Positions 8,703 through 15,935 of a stretch of 41,899 bases of DNA are shown piece after piece (the stretch's first letter is position 1; each line of letters starts with the position of its first letter). The stretch lies in assembly GCA_028698215.1 (NCBI GenBank), contig JAQVDY010000013.1, forward strand, positions 1 through 41,899. Direction: 5' to 3'. The translations under genes were made by a program, and so were the position numbers. Below the pieces are notes generated by a model. It was given only the letters and a program-made list of their open reading frames with translations, had not been told where the DNA came from and did no database searches. Source of the DNA: Actinomycetota bacterium (lineage in GTDB: Bacteria > Actinomycetota > Humimicrobiia > Humimicrobiales > Humimicrobiaceae).

Positions 8703-9722
8703 TTATAATTTTATTGCCTGCTTTTGCTTAACAGAATCTACTGCTGCCAGGGCCAGCTGCAATGCCGCTTTACCGTCCTGGAAGGTAGCTTCTTCTATAG
8801 GTTTGCCCTTATGAGTGCGGTCTACAAAATATTGGCATTCCAGCAGGTAGGCATCAGTACTGTCTACATCCAGCTCTTCTATGGACCCATCCGGTCTATA
8901 TACGGTTACTTTAGATGCCTGGTCCCTTTTTTCTATGTTCTTGCCGGCTCTAAGTATCCATTCAATTGTGCCCTCGGTGCATAATATCCTGAATATCATG
9001 GTGAAAGGGAAAGCGCCCTTAAAAGCCCAGCCCCCTTCAGCCAAAGCAGCTACCCCATTGGCAAACTGGATATTGGTAGCTATATGCACCATGCCCCCCT
9101 GCTTGATATTGTCCGGGTTATAGACTCCCTGGGCCATAACCACTTCCGGTTTTCCCAACAGCCAGATTAAAAAATCAAGGTCATGGATATGCAGGTCCAC
9201 TGCTGCTCCTCCGCTGTACTTTTCGTTAAGGCCCCAATCGCCTTGGTGCCAGTCCGGAAGTACGGCCAGCCTTTCGCAATAAGCATGCAGGGGCTGTCCC
9301 AGGTTTCCGCTTTGCACCAGTTGCCTGGCTTTTATATATTCAGGCCAAAACCTAAGTACATGCCCGATCATTCCCTGCACCTTGTTTTTTTCTATTACCT
9401 CTATCATCTGGTCAGCTTCATCCAGGGAAAGAGCCATGGGTTTTTCACAAAAAACATTCTTACCATTTTCAGCTGCCAAAGCAGTTAGCGGCTGGTGCAA
9501 GAAAGTTGGTGCACAGATATCAACATTATCAATTTCTTTAACCTCCTGCAGGCACTGATCCAGGTTTTCATAATATTCTGCGCCATGCTCCCTAGCCATC
9601 TGTAGCCCTTTTTCTCTTACATTATCCACCACCGCCACTAACTTGGCATTCTGTAACTGCCGGTAGGCATCAGCATGAACCTTACCTATAAACCCTGCGC
9701 CTACTATTGCAATGTTAACCAT
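8703..9722 (-). CDS. Gfo/Idh/MocA family NAD(P)-dependent oxidoreductase
   Basis: A 339-residue sugar or cyclitol dehydrogenase. The N-terminal Rossmann fold begins V-G-A-G-F-I-G-K-V-H; the family's catalytic-lysine motif C-E-K-P-M-A-L follows at about residue 92, and L-H-I-H-D-L-D-F-L-I-W-L fits the later dimer/active-site segment. Members oxidise hydroxyls of inositol, glucose, glucosides or amino sugars. ATG start preceded by AGGAAAGGA; the stop of the upstream isomerase is 18 bases away. In the operon it follows a PIG-L deacetylase and a TIM-barrel isomerase, so oxidation of a free or deacetylated amino sugar is plausible (inference). Substrate cannot be read from sequence. Confidence 0.88.
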   Translation of the reverse strand: MVNIAIVGAGFIGKVHADAYRQLQNAKLVAVVDNVREKGLQMAREHGAEYYENLDQCLQEVKEIDNVDICAPTFLHQPLTALAAENGKNVFCEKPMALSLDEADQMIEVIEKNKVQGMIGHVLRFWPEYIKARQLVQSGNLGQPLHAYCERLAVLPDWHQGDWGLNEKYSGGAAVDLHIHDLDFLIWLLGKPEVVMAQGVYNPDNIKQGGMVHIATNIQFANGVAALAEGGWAFKGAFPFTMIFRILCTEGTIEWILRAGKNIEKRDQASKVTVYRPDGSIEELDVDSTDAYLLECQYFVDRTHKGKPIEEATFQDGKAALQLALAAVDSVKQKQAIKL

Positions 9723-9740
9723 AATCTAGTTCATCCTTTC

Positions 9741-10529
9741 CTACACATACCCATAACTTTTTAAAAACTGGTATGACTGGGCAACAGCCTCATTAATCTC
9801 ATCTAAGGTTCGCTCCTTGCCGTCAAATTCTATCTCTACATCTATAGGCCCCTGGTAATCAGCTATTTTTTCAAAAATAATTTCAAAATCCACTAATCCC
9901 TGGCCCAAAGGAGGAAAGTTCCAGTCGCCTTTCTTGCCGCTTCCGTCATCTTTTAAGTGCAAATAAGCCATATAGGGCAGAGCCGCATCTATATCAGTTT
10001 CAGGCCTTACTCCGCCATACATTATAACATTGGAAGTATCGTAGTTGAGCCTGACATTGGGGTGATTTACCTTCTGTATTACTTCTGCCCCCTTGGTGCC
10101 ATTGTTAAGCCAGGGTCCATGCATCTCCAGGCAGATGGTAATACCTTTGTCTTTAGCATAGTCAGCTAACTGGCTGATATCCTCATAAAACTTCTTTTCA
10201 TCCTCTCCGGCATCAGTTACCAGATAAGAAACTCCAGCTTTATGGGTAAAGTCCATTACTTTCTTTAACCTCTGTACCCCGTTTTCGGTTCCCATACGGG
10301 TATGTCCTGATACGGCAATCATTTCCAGGTTATAGCTGGCTACCTTATCCAGCACTTTCTTATAGTCATCCGGACCCATATCTTCAGGCTTGGGCAGGAT
10401 ATGCTCAAAATAACCGGGGCAAGTAGCCATATCTACATATTTAAACCCGGCAGCAGAAATGCCGGCCAGGGCTTCATCCGGCCCGAAATTAGGATAGGTG
10501 GAAGTAACTACTGCTATTTTATTATTCAT
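9741..10529 (-). CDS. Sugar phosphate isomerase/epimerase (AP-endonuclease-2 TIM barrel)
   Basis: A 262-residue xylose-isomerase-like TIM barrel. The metal-binding set expected of the family is present: Glu in I-C-L-E-M-H-G, Asp in L-N-Y-D-T-S-N, His in Y-L-H-L-K-D-D-G and Glu in V-E-I-E-F-D-G. Enzymes of this fold are ketose epimerases, inosose dehydratases (IolE), inosose isomerases (IolI) or 3-keto-glycoside lyases. ATG start with AGAGGAG ten bases upstream. It lies between the PIG-L and Gfo/Idh genes, so it probably rearranges or dehydrates a sugar after oxidation. It is one of five such barrels in the window; this copy belongs to the ROK-linked operon. Confidence 0.85.
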   Translation of the reverse strand: MNNKIAVVTSTYPNFGPDEALAGISAAGFKYVDMATCPGYFEHILPKPEDMGPDDYKKVLDKVASYNLEMIAVSGHTRMGTENGVQRLKKVMDFTHKAGVSYLVTDAGEDEKKFYEDISQLADYAKDKGITICLEMHGPWLNNGTKGAEVIQKVNHPNVRLNYDTSNVIMYGGVRPETDIDAALPYMAYLHLKDDGSGKKGDWNFPPLGQGLVDFEIIFEKIADYQGPIDVEIEFDGKERTLDEINEAVAQSYQFLKSYGYV

Positions 10530-10553
10530 TTGTTTGCTCCTCTCAGCTATGGT

Positions 10554-11255
10554 TTAGGGAAGTACCCTTTTAGTTAATCCTTGTGGATACATTTTTTGCT
10601 GCATAAAAGCCTCAGCATAGGGAACAGCAGCTTGGAATCCCCTGAATTTGGCTACCGACCTTATAAATTCAGGGGCATCACTATCATGCATATCTTTTAG
10701 CCATCCCAGCTGGGTCTCCATCTTTAGCATCATTTCTATTTTAGTTTCTATGGTATCGGTTATATCCACATATTCCTGTGGCTCAAAATTAATTCCAGCC
10801 AAGGTGTCCATGTAATATAGGTAGGGAAGCTTGGTTGAGGCATCATAATCAGACTTCCACAAAACCAGGTTGGCCAGATAAGTTGCCTCAAATACAAGCT
10901 TGCTGGTATTTACATGGTCTGAATGGTAATCGCCGGGCGAGTGGGTAATAACCAGATCTGGATCAGCCTTCCTGATGACATCAATAACTTTTGCCCTACC
11001 ATCCAGGTCCAGCACTACTTCCCCGTCTGATAATCCGCCCCATATGGAAGTTGCACCTATAACCTTTGCTGAATTAATAGCTTCCTGGCGCCTCAGCTTG
11101 GCAATCTGTTCAGAGGTATGGGTAGAACTACCCTTATTTCCGTCACATAAGTGACAAATAAAAACCTCATGCCCTTCTTTGGCAAACCGGGCTAATGTTC
11201 CGGCACAAAGAAGCTCTACATCATCCGGATGCGCTCCAATGGCAAGTACCTTCAT
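10554..11255 (-). CDS. PIG-L/LmbE family deacetylase
   Basis: A 233-residue zinc-dependent N-deacetylase. The hallmark A-H-P-D-D-V-E is at residues 8-14 (H9, D12) and the second zinc motif D-Y-H-S-D-H (H111, H114) is present. Family members deacetylate GlcNAc-containing compounds such as GlcNAc-PI, GlcNAc-inositol (MshB), GlcNAc-malate (BshB) and diacetylchitobiose. I start at ATG 11255, with AAGGAGA ten bases upstream; a TTG two codons earlier sits too close to that site. It is the first gene of the operon, downstream of the ROK regulator. With a NagB-like deaminase and a NAGK-like kinase below it, it may take the place of NagA (inference). Confidence 0.88.
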   Translation of the reverse strand: MKVLAIGAHPDDVELLCAGTLARFAKEGHEVFICHLCDGNKGSSTHTSEQIAKLRRQEAINSAKVIGATSIWGGLSDGEVVLDLDGRAKVIDVIRKADPDLVITHSPGDYHSDHVNTSKLVFEATYLANLVLWKSDYDASTKLPYLYYMDTLAGINFEPQEYVDITDTIETKIEMMLKMETQLGWLKDMHDSDAPEFIRSVAKFRGFQAAVPYAEAFMQQKMYPQGLTKRVLP

Positions 11256-11412
11256 GTTCAATCATCTCCTTAATAAGCTTAAACTCTTTTCATCTTATAT
11301 ACACTCACTTTTTGTTATATCTAGCACCTCCTTATGCTTTTTTTCCAATTTTTTTCCCTTATTCCTCCTCTCATCCTGTTTATAATTATATCCACATCCC
11401 CAATTAAGGGAA

Positions 11413-12663
11413 TTAAGATAAAACTTCCTGGGCAATCTTATAAGGGAATTCTCCCACCAGCAGGGACTCCACCGCCATAAAAGCCGAACCGGTAACTCCT
11501 GCATCTTCTCCCAAAGAAGATAGCTTCAGGAAAGGCGTTTTAAAGGGCAGTGACCCCTTAACAAAATTTATAACTGGCTTTAAGAACCAGCTTTTTACCC
11601 CGGGCAGGCCGCATATATCGCCGCCGACCACTACAATTTGGGGATTAAGCAGTATAATGGTGTTTACCAGTACTACTGATATCAGCTCTACTGTCTCCTG
11701 TATGATTTTAGCGGCCAGCTTATCCCCCTTAAGGGCAGCATTGCAGACCATGGAAGGGGTAATGCCGTTTATATCTTTTTTTACTAAATCCCCCATTATA
11801 CTGCTGGCTCCAGCCTTTATGGCCTCTACCGATTTTTTAGTAAGGCTGGTAACCGAAGCATTTTTTTCCAAGAACCCCTTGTTTATGATCTTAAACTTTA
11901 AATTTTTTTCGCCCACTATACTGAACCCCACCTCTCCGGAAGATCCGTCTGCACCCCTGAACAGGTGGTTGTCTATTATGATTCCGCCGCCAATACCATT
12001 GCCTATTTCCATAAAAAAGATATTGCTAAACGGCTGGCCATGGCCATAATTCTTTTCCGCCAGTGCGGCCAGGTTAACATTGTTTTCTATAAATACCGGC
12101 ACCCCAAATTTCTTGCTTATGTGTTTACCTATATCCAGGTTTTTCCAACTCCCATACAGGGGAGCGCTTACTATCCTTCCGCTTCTGGCATCCACTACAG
12201 CCGGGATGCCGATGCATATGGTTTTAATTAAAGACCTGTAATTGTTGTTTTTTAAGATAGTGTTGATATCTTCATATAATTTATCAATAATATCTGGACT
12301 GTCCGTAATGGCTGAGCCCCATTGTTTTTTTATGGCTTCCCCGCTGAAATTGGACAACAGGCTCCTAATTTTTCCCCTTCCCAAATCTATGCCCAAAGCA
12401 AAGCCCTTCTGATCGTTTATCTTAACCAGAATAGGCCTTTTGCCGGTCCTGGTTTTTACTTTTTCCGTTTCTACCACATACTCTTCCTCCAGCAGTCTCT
12501 CTACCACCCTGGACACGGCAGGAGCGCTGATGTTAAGGTTACGGGACAGGCTTGCCCTGGAAATAGGGCCGTGCTGGCGAATATAGTTAAAAATTATGGA
12601 CGTGTTTATACGGTATTGTAATTTAGCGCTGGCTGTTTTTGAAAACTTTAATGACTTATACAT
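11413..12663 (-). CDS. ROK family transcriptional regulator (NagC/XylR type)
   Basis: A 416-residue repressor-type protein. Residues about 20-65 form a winged helix-turn-helix (I-S-R-A-S-L-S-R-N-L-N-I-S, then S-R-V-V-E-R-L). A ROK sugar-kinase-like domain follows, with G-I-D-L-G-R-G-K, E-N-N-V-N-L-A-A-L-A-E and I-G-N-G-I-G-G-G, and F-R-G-A-D-G-S-S-G-E-V-G as the ligand loop. The Cys-rich zinc motif (C-x-C-G-x-x-G-C) that normally follows is absent. The gene lies just upstream of the amino-sugar operon on the same strand, which is its likely target. Its 5' leader has no ribosome site but is filled with AGTTA repeats that look like its own operator, so autoregulation is likely. Confidence 0.88.
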   Translation of the reverse strand: MYKSLKFSKTASAKLQYRINTSIIFNYIRQHGPISRASLSRNLNISAPAVSRVVERLLEEEYVVETEKVKTRTGKRPILVKINDQKGFALGIDLGRGKIRSLLSNFSGEAIKKQWGSAITDSPDIIDKLYEDINTILKNNNYRSLIKTICIGIPAVVDARSGRIVSAPLYGSWKNLDIGKHISKKFGVPVFIENNVNLAALAEKNYGHGQPFSNIFFMEIGNGIGGGIIIDNHLFRGADGSSGEVGFSIVGEKNLKFKIINKGFLEKNASVTSLTKKSVEAIKAGASSIMGDLVKKDINGITPSMVCNAALKGDKLAAKIIQETVELISVVLVNTIILLNPQIVVVGGDICGLPGVKSWFLKPVINFVKGSLPFKTPFLKLSSLGEDAGVTGSAFMAVESLLVGEFPYKIAQEVLS

Positions 12664-12692
12664 AACTAAATAGTTAGTTACTTACAGTTACT
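12663..12692 (-). promoter_or_regulatory. Candidate ROK operator: palindrome plus phased AGTTACT repeats
   Basis: TAACTA-AA-TAGTTA (12663-12676) is a perfect dyad overlapping the start codon. AGTTACT then occurs at 12676-12682 and 12686-12692, exactly ten bases apart, one helical turn. The cluster lies just downstream of the predicted promoter at 12703-12732, where a repressor would block transcription. The half-site TTAGTT/AACTAA recalls XylR-type ROK operators. The repeats are seen directly; the operator role is inferred. Confidence 0.5.
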
Positions 12693-12702
12693 AAGCAACA
12701 AT

Positions 12703-12732
12703 AAGATAACATAATCCAGGGGGAGGTGTCAA
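12703..12732 (-). promoter_or_regulatory. Sigma-70-type promoter of the ROK regulator
   Basis: On the minus strand a perfect -35 TTGACA (12732-12727) is followed after 18 bases by TATCTT (12708-12703), or after 17 by TTATCT. Transcription would begin near 12696, giving a leader of about 33 bases that holds the AGTTA repeats and no Shine-Dalgarno sequence. Confidence 0.6.
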
Positions 12733-12792
12733 TAGAATTTATGTATTTATGCAGCTTAAAAGAGCCTATTTCTTAAATTATGGCCAAAAGGC

Positions 12793-13356
12793 TTACCGTT
12801 TATTTCTTCTGAAAATATAAGTGGCTAAATAAACCACATAACCGGTTTTTAATACAATAAACTTACAGTTCCTGATAGCAATATTTTTGCCCAAAGCCTT
12901 GCCCCCCACTGTTAAGGAAGCAATAAAGCCGGTTATCACTACACTTAATAGCGTTTTTTCCAAAGTAGGGTTATCAATCATTAACCTGAACACTATAACC
13001 GCTCCCACCGAGCCGCTCACAATACCGGTAATATCCCCGATTACGTCATTGCAAAAATTAGCTACCCGGTCTGCATTCTTTATCAGCTCTACCGCTTCCC
13101 TGGCCCCCTTTATTTTCTTGGCAGACATGGAATTAAGGGGAACTTCAGTGGCTGCAGTTACTGCCACCCCTACAATATCAAACAATACCCCTATGGCGAT
13201 AATGATTACCAAAATGATTAATGCCGGGATCAGGGCTACATTAGTAATAAGGGTCTCAGATATTAAACTGAGTAGAATAGCTAACAGAAAGGTCCAGGCA
13301 GTTATGGCTATAATCCAGCTTCTTATATGCTTGCTGGACTTTTTATATTTAACCAA
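12793..13356 (-). CDS. oapA: OapA-type integral membrane protein (DUF21/CorB-like N-terminal family), OLE RNA partner
   Basis: A 187-residue, very hydrophobic protein with about four membrane segments (near residues 13-33, 41-66, 108-125 and 135-152) and basic ends. The segment A-N-F-C-N-D-V-I-G-D-I-T-G-I-V-S-G and the earlier G-V-L-F-D-I-V-G-V-A-V-T-A-A match what I know of the small membrane proteins often annotated as CorB/Mg-Co transporters, including OapA. There is no CBS domain, unlike true CorB. OapA binds OLE RNA and brings it to the membrane in Bacillota. The TTG start is supported by GGAGG seven bases upstream, and the gene follows directly on a large structured RNA on the same strand, which is the known OLE-oapA order. 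Identification is from memory of the family and the context. Confidence 0.78.
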   Translation of the reverse strand: MVKYKKSSKHIRSWIIAITAWTFLLAILLSLISETLITNVALIPALIILVIIIAIGVLFDIVGVAVTAATEVPLNSMSAKKIKGAREAVELIKNADRVANFCNDVIGDITGIVSGSVGAVIVFRLMIDNPTLEKTLLSVVITGFIASLTVGGKALGKNIAIRNCKFIVLKTGYVVYLATYIFRRNKR

Positions 13357-13372
13357 AAATTTTCCTCCAGTA

Positions 13373-13955
13373 AAAAGATGGTAGTACAGCGAGTAAACTT
13401 TGCGGTTTAGGTCCAGTAGGATTTCCCAGATGGATACTTATGCGTTGCCACATAAGCGGTTTCCCTTTAAATCCATCTCTATAGCGTCACCTAACTATAG
13501 GACTGGATTACCACTAAAACCACACTGTAATCCCCGCCGTACTTCTCTTTCGAGAACAGTCTAGGAGCTTTCCTCGACAGTTTCACCAACCACTAGCCTC
13601 TTTAGCAAAGAAGGTTTCAGCCGGGTAGCACTTAAAGCTGCTGAGCTCCTAGCAGCTTTACCACTCAACAGCGGCATCCCCCTACTCCACGCAAGGCAGG
13701 CTACACTGCAGGGCCTATTAAGCCACTGCAGGTTACCTCTAGATGCATTGGTTGCCTTATACATCTAAAGTCTCCACGGAAGCTGGGTCTACGCCCACAT
13801 GCCGTTGTGGATCGCCCAACTTCCTTAACCCCCAGGTCCAGCCCCCAACTGGGCGTCAGCAGCCAGACCCACGGACTTCACCTGTACGCCCTTAACGGAT
13901 TTTTAGCCCCGCCTTCATGATTGGGAGTACTGACTAGAATACTGCACCATCTTTT
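13373..13955 (-). ncRNA. ole: Probable OLE RNA (ornate large extremophilic RNA)
   Basis: About 583 nt without convincing coding sequence but with many perfect hairpins. The ends close with a 10-bp helix, AAAAGATGGT (13955-13946) with ACCATCTTTT (13382-13373). Inside are AGATGTAT/ATGCATCT (13741-13766, one G-U), AAAGCTGCT/AGCAGCTTT (13634-13659), CTGCAG/CTGCAG (13706-13731), GGATTAC/GTAATCC (13505-13533), TTCTC-GAAA-GAGAA with a GNRA loop (13543-13556), CTATAG/CTATAG (13479-13500), and AGATGGAT/ATCCATCT (13428-13478) enclosing CTTATG/CATAAG (13437-13456). Size, a promoter just upstream and an OapA-type gene beginning 17 bases downstream match the OLE locus known from anaerobic and extremophilic Bacillota. 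I could not run a covariance model, so the class name rests on size, structure density and context. Confidence 0.75.
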
Positions 13956-13992
13956 CATTTATCAAAATAACAACTTTGGTTTGGTATAAATA

Positions 13993-14021
13993 CTTATATC
14001 ACACTCATTGGTTTTTCTCAA
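13993..14021 (-). promoter_or_regulatory. Promoter of the OLE RNA-oapA unit
   Basis: On the minus strand TTGAGA (14021-14016) and TATAAG (13998-13993), each one mismatch from consensus, are separated by exactly 17 bases. Transcription would start near 13986, about 30 bases before the terminal helix of the structured RNA. Confidence 0.6.
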
Positions 14022-14055
14022 TATCCAGGCATTCTGATTAGTATTGGCTAAAAAA

Positions 14056-15696
14056 TTAAGAAGACATATAGAAGGCAAAATCTTTTTTGCCGGAGTTTTT
14101 TACCCGGTAAAGGGCAATATCGGCTTTTTTTATAAGTTCTTCCGCCGTATTTCCGTCCTCAGGGTATAAGGCTATACCCATGCTTATGCTGGCTGAAACC
14201 ATACGGCTATCTATATTTATAGGCTGGTCCAGCACCCTTATGATTTTATCTGCCACCCTGGCTACATTATCCCTGTTGACCAGGTTGGTAAACAAACATA
14301 TAAATTCATCCCCTCCCAGCCTGGCTACTGTATCTGATTTTCTTACTGCACTTTCTATCCTTTTTGCTACCTTAATCAAGAATTCATCACCTGCTGTATG
14401 GCCCAGAGTGTCATTTATGTCTTTAAAATCATCTAAATCCAGCATAGCTACCGCTACCTGGTTTTTATTTCTCTGGGCATTAGCCAGGGCCATTTCTATG
14501 CGGTCACCAAACATCCTACGGTTAGGCAAACCGGTAAGAGGATCGTAATAGACCAGGCGGTTAATCTGCTCCTGGTTCTTTTTTCTTTCAGTTATATCCC
14601 GGGCAACGGTTAGGATAGCTTTTCGGCCCTGGTAATTAATAACCTGGCTGTTTAACTCCACCGGAATTATGTCTCCTTTTTTAGTAATGTGGGCACTCTC
14701 CATGAACGCCTGTCCTTCTTCCATAATCTTTTCCACCCGCCCGGTAACTTTAGCGCTAAATTCTGGTGAATCAATATCTGCAACTGATAATTTAAGCAAT
14801 TCTTCCTTGCTGTATCCTAACCGGCGGCAAGCCTGGTCATTTACTTCCAAAAAATGGCCTTCTAAATCATGGATGAATATAGCATCGTCGATTAAATTAA
14901 ATAGATCCAAGAATTTCTGTGCTGTTTGCATCAATCTTTTTTCGGTATTGCGCTCTAAAGCTTCCAGCTCAATATTTTCTAAAGCTAGGGCTATATCTGC
15001 TGCCACCTCTGCAAACAATGCCTTTTCCTCAGCATCATTTACAAATTCCTGGGATATGGATACTACCATATACCCATAGGTTTTTTTCCTTTTCAGGGGT
15101 GCGCTTAAAGCTCCCCTGTTATTGTAATTACGGCACAGGATACAGTCTTGACAATCATGTCCGGTATTATCAGTAGACCAGAACTCATCTTGTTTTAAAT
15201 TATTCAAGCAATTAAGATAACCACCCTGCTTAAGATGCCTGCCCAGGTTTTCTTCCTCCCCTTCCAGGCCCGAGCTATATAGCTTTTCTACTTTTCCCTT
15301 ACTGTCTACCAAGACTATCCAGCAATTTAAATACCCCCTGTCCCTGACCATAATATGGCAGACCTGTTCTAACAGCTGATGGGGATTATGCTCCCTTAAT
15401 ATCAGTTGATTAACATCTCCAATAGCACTAAGTATGCGGTTTAAGTGCTCTATTCTTTGGGCATCAGTTAGGGATTCTTTAGCCCTGTTTCTTATTACCA
15501 GCCCTATAATCACAATAACTATCGCCACTATAGCCCGCATATAAAATTCATGGATGTCGCCTATAGGCCACAAATTTTCTGTCAGGCTTCCGTTATCAAA
15601 TAAAAAGTAGCTGGCCAGGGATTCAGCCAGCCAGTAGAATAAGGCTCCGCCGATAGAAATAAGTAATATTTTGTTGTACCATCCGTATTTAGACAT
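14056..15696 (-). CDS. Membrane-anchored GAF-PAS-GGDEF diguanylate cyclase
   Basis: A 546-residue c-di-GMP synthase candidate. Two membrane helices (about residues 10-33 and 50-70) frame a short outside loop. A GAF-like domain (about 85-260) follows and contains D-C-Q-D-C-I-L-C, a cysteine-rich insertion that could bind metal or sense redox. Next come a PAS domain (about 265-375) and a GGDEF domain with intact G-G-D-E-F (about residue 460). R-K-S-D lies exactly five residues before it, so the inhibitory I-site is intact. No EAL domain. The ATG at 15696 opens into the first helix but has a weak site; TTG 15753 with AGGA five bases upstream would add 19 residues. It stands alone upstream of the OLE locus. 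Confidence 0.85.
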   Translation of the reverse strand: MSKYGWYNKILLISIGGALFYWLAESLASYFLFDNGSLTENLWPIGDIHEFYMRAIVAIVIVIIGLVIRNRAKESLTDAQRIEHLNRILSAIGDVNQLILREHNPHQLLEQVCHIMVRDRGYLNCWIVLVDSKGKVEKLYSSGLEGEEENLGRHLKQGGYLNCLNNLKQDEFWSTDNTGHDCQDCILCRNYNNRGALSAPLKRKKTYGYMVVSISQEFVNDAEEKALFAEVAADIALALENIELEALERNTEKRLMQTAQKFLDLFNLIDDAIFIHDLEGHFLEVNDQACRRLGYSKEELLKLSVADIDSPEFSAKVTGRVEKIMEEGQAFMESAHITKKGDIIPVELNSQVINYQGRKAILTVARDITERKKNQEQINRLVYYDPLTGLPNRRMFGDRIEMALANAQRNKNQVAVAMLDLDDFKDINDTLGHTAGDEFLIKVAKRIESAVRKSDTVARLGGDEFICLFTNLVNRDNVARVADKIIRVLDQPINIDSRMVSASISMGIALYPEDGNTAEELIKKADIALYRVKNSGKKDFAFYMSS

Positions 15697-15935
15697 AGCC
15701 CCAATATATATGTTGGATAATTTAAATAAATTTAACCCTAAAAGCCAAAGCAAACAATCCTGGCCAAACTATAATGACAGTAACCCCGCTTTGGCGGCAG
15801 CATAAAGAAGTATCTGCTGCCCTGTTTAAAAAAGATATTATTATACTTATAATACTATCAATACAAGATTGCAACTATAAATATTAAATACTTTATTTAT
15901 TTTCTTAATTAATAAAGGGGATAAATAAGGATATC

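Noticed and set aside
12735-12792. Possible terminator after the OapA-type gene
   Set aside because: AGCCT/AGGCT followed by CTTTT can pair, but the loop is long and the stem only five bases, so I did not annotate it.
12887-13384. A 165-codon plus-strand open frame opposite the OapA-type gene
   Set aside because: It mirrors a hydrophobic membrane gene; the minus strand has the ribosome site, start and family motifs.
13561-13764. A 67-codon open frame on the minus strand inside the structured RNA
   Set aside because: It lies wholly in the hairpin-rich stretch, has no ribosome site and reads as low-similarity, Ser/Arg-rich sequence.
15796-15821. GGCAGCA/TGCTGCC hairpin downstream of the copper ATPase
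   Set aside because: A 7-bp stem with a 12-base loop but no T tract on the minus strand; not a convincing terminator.
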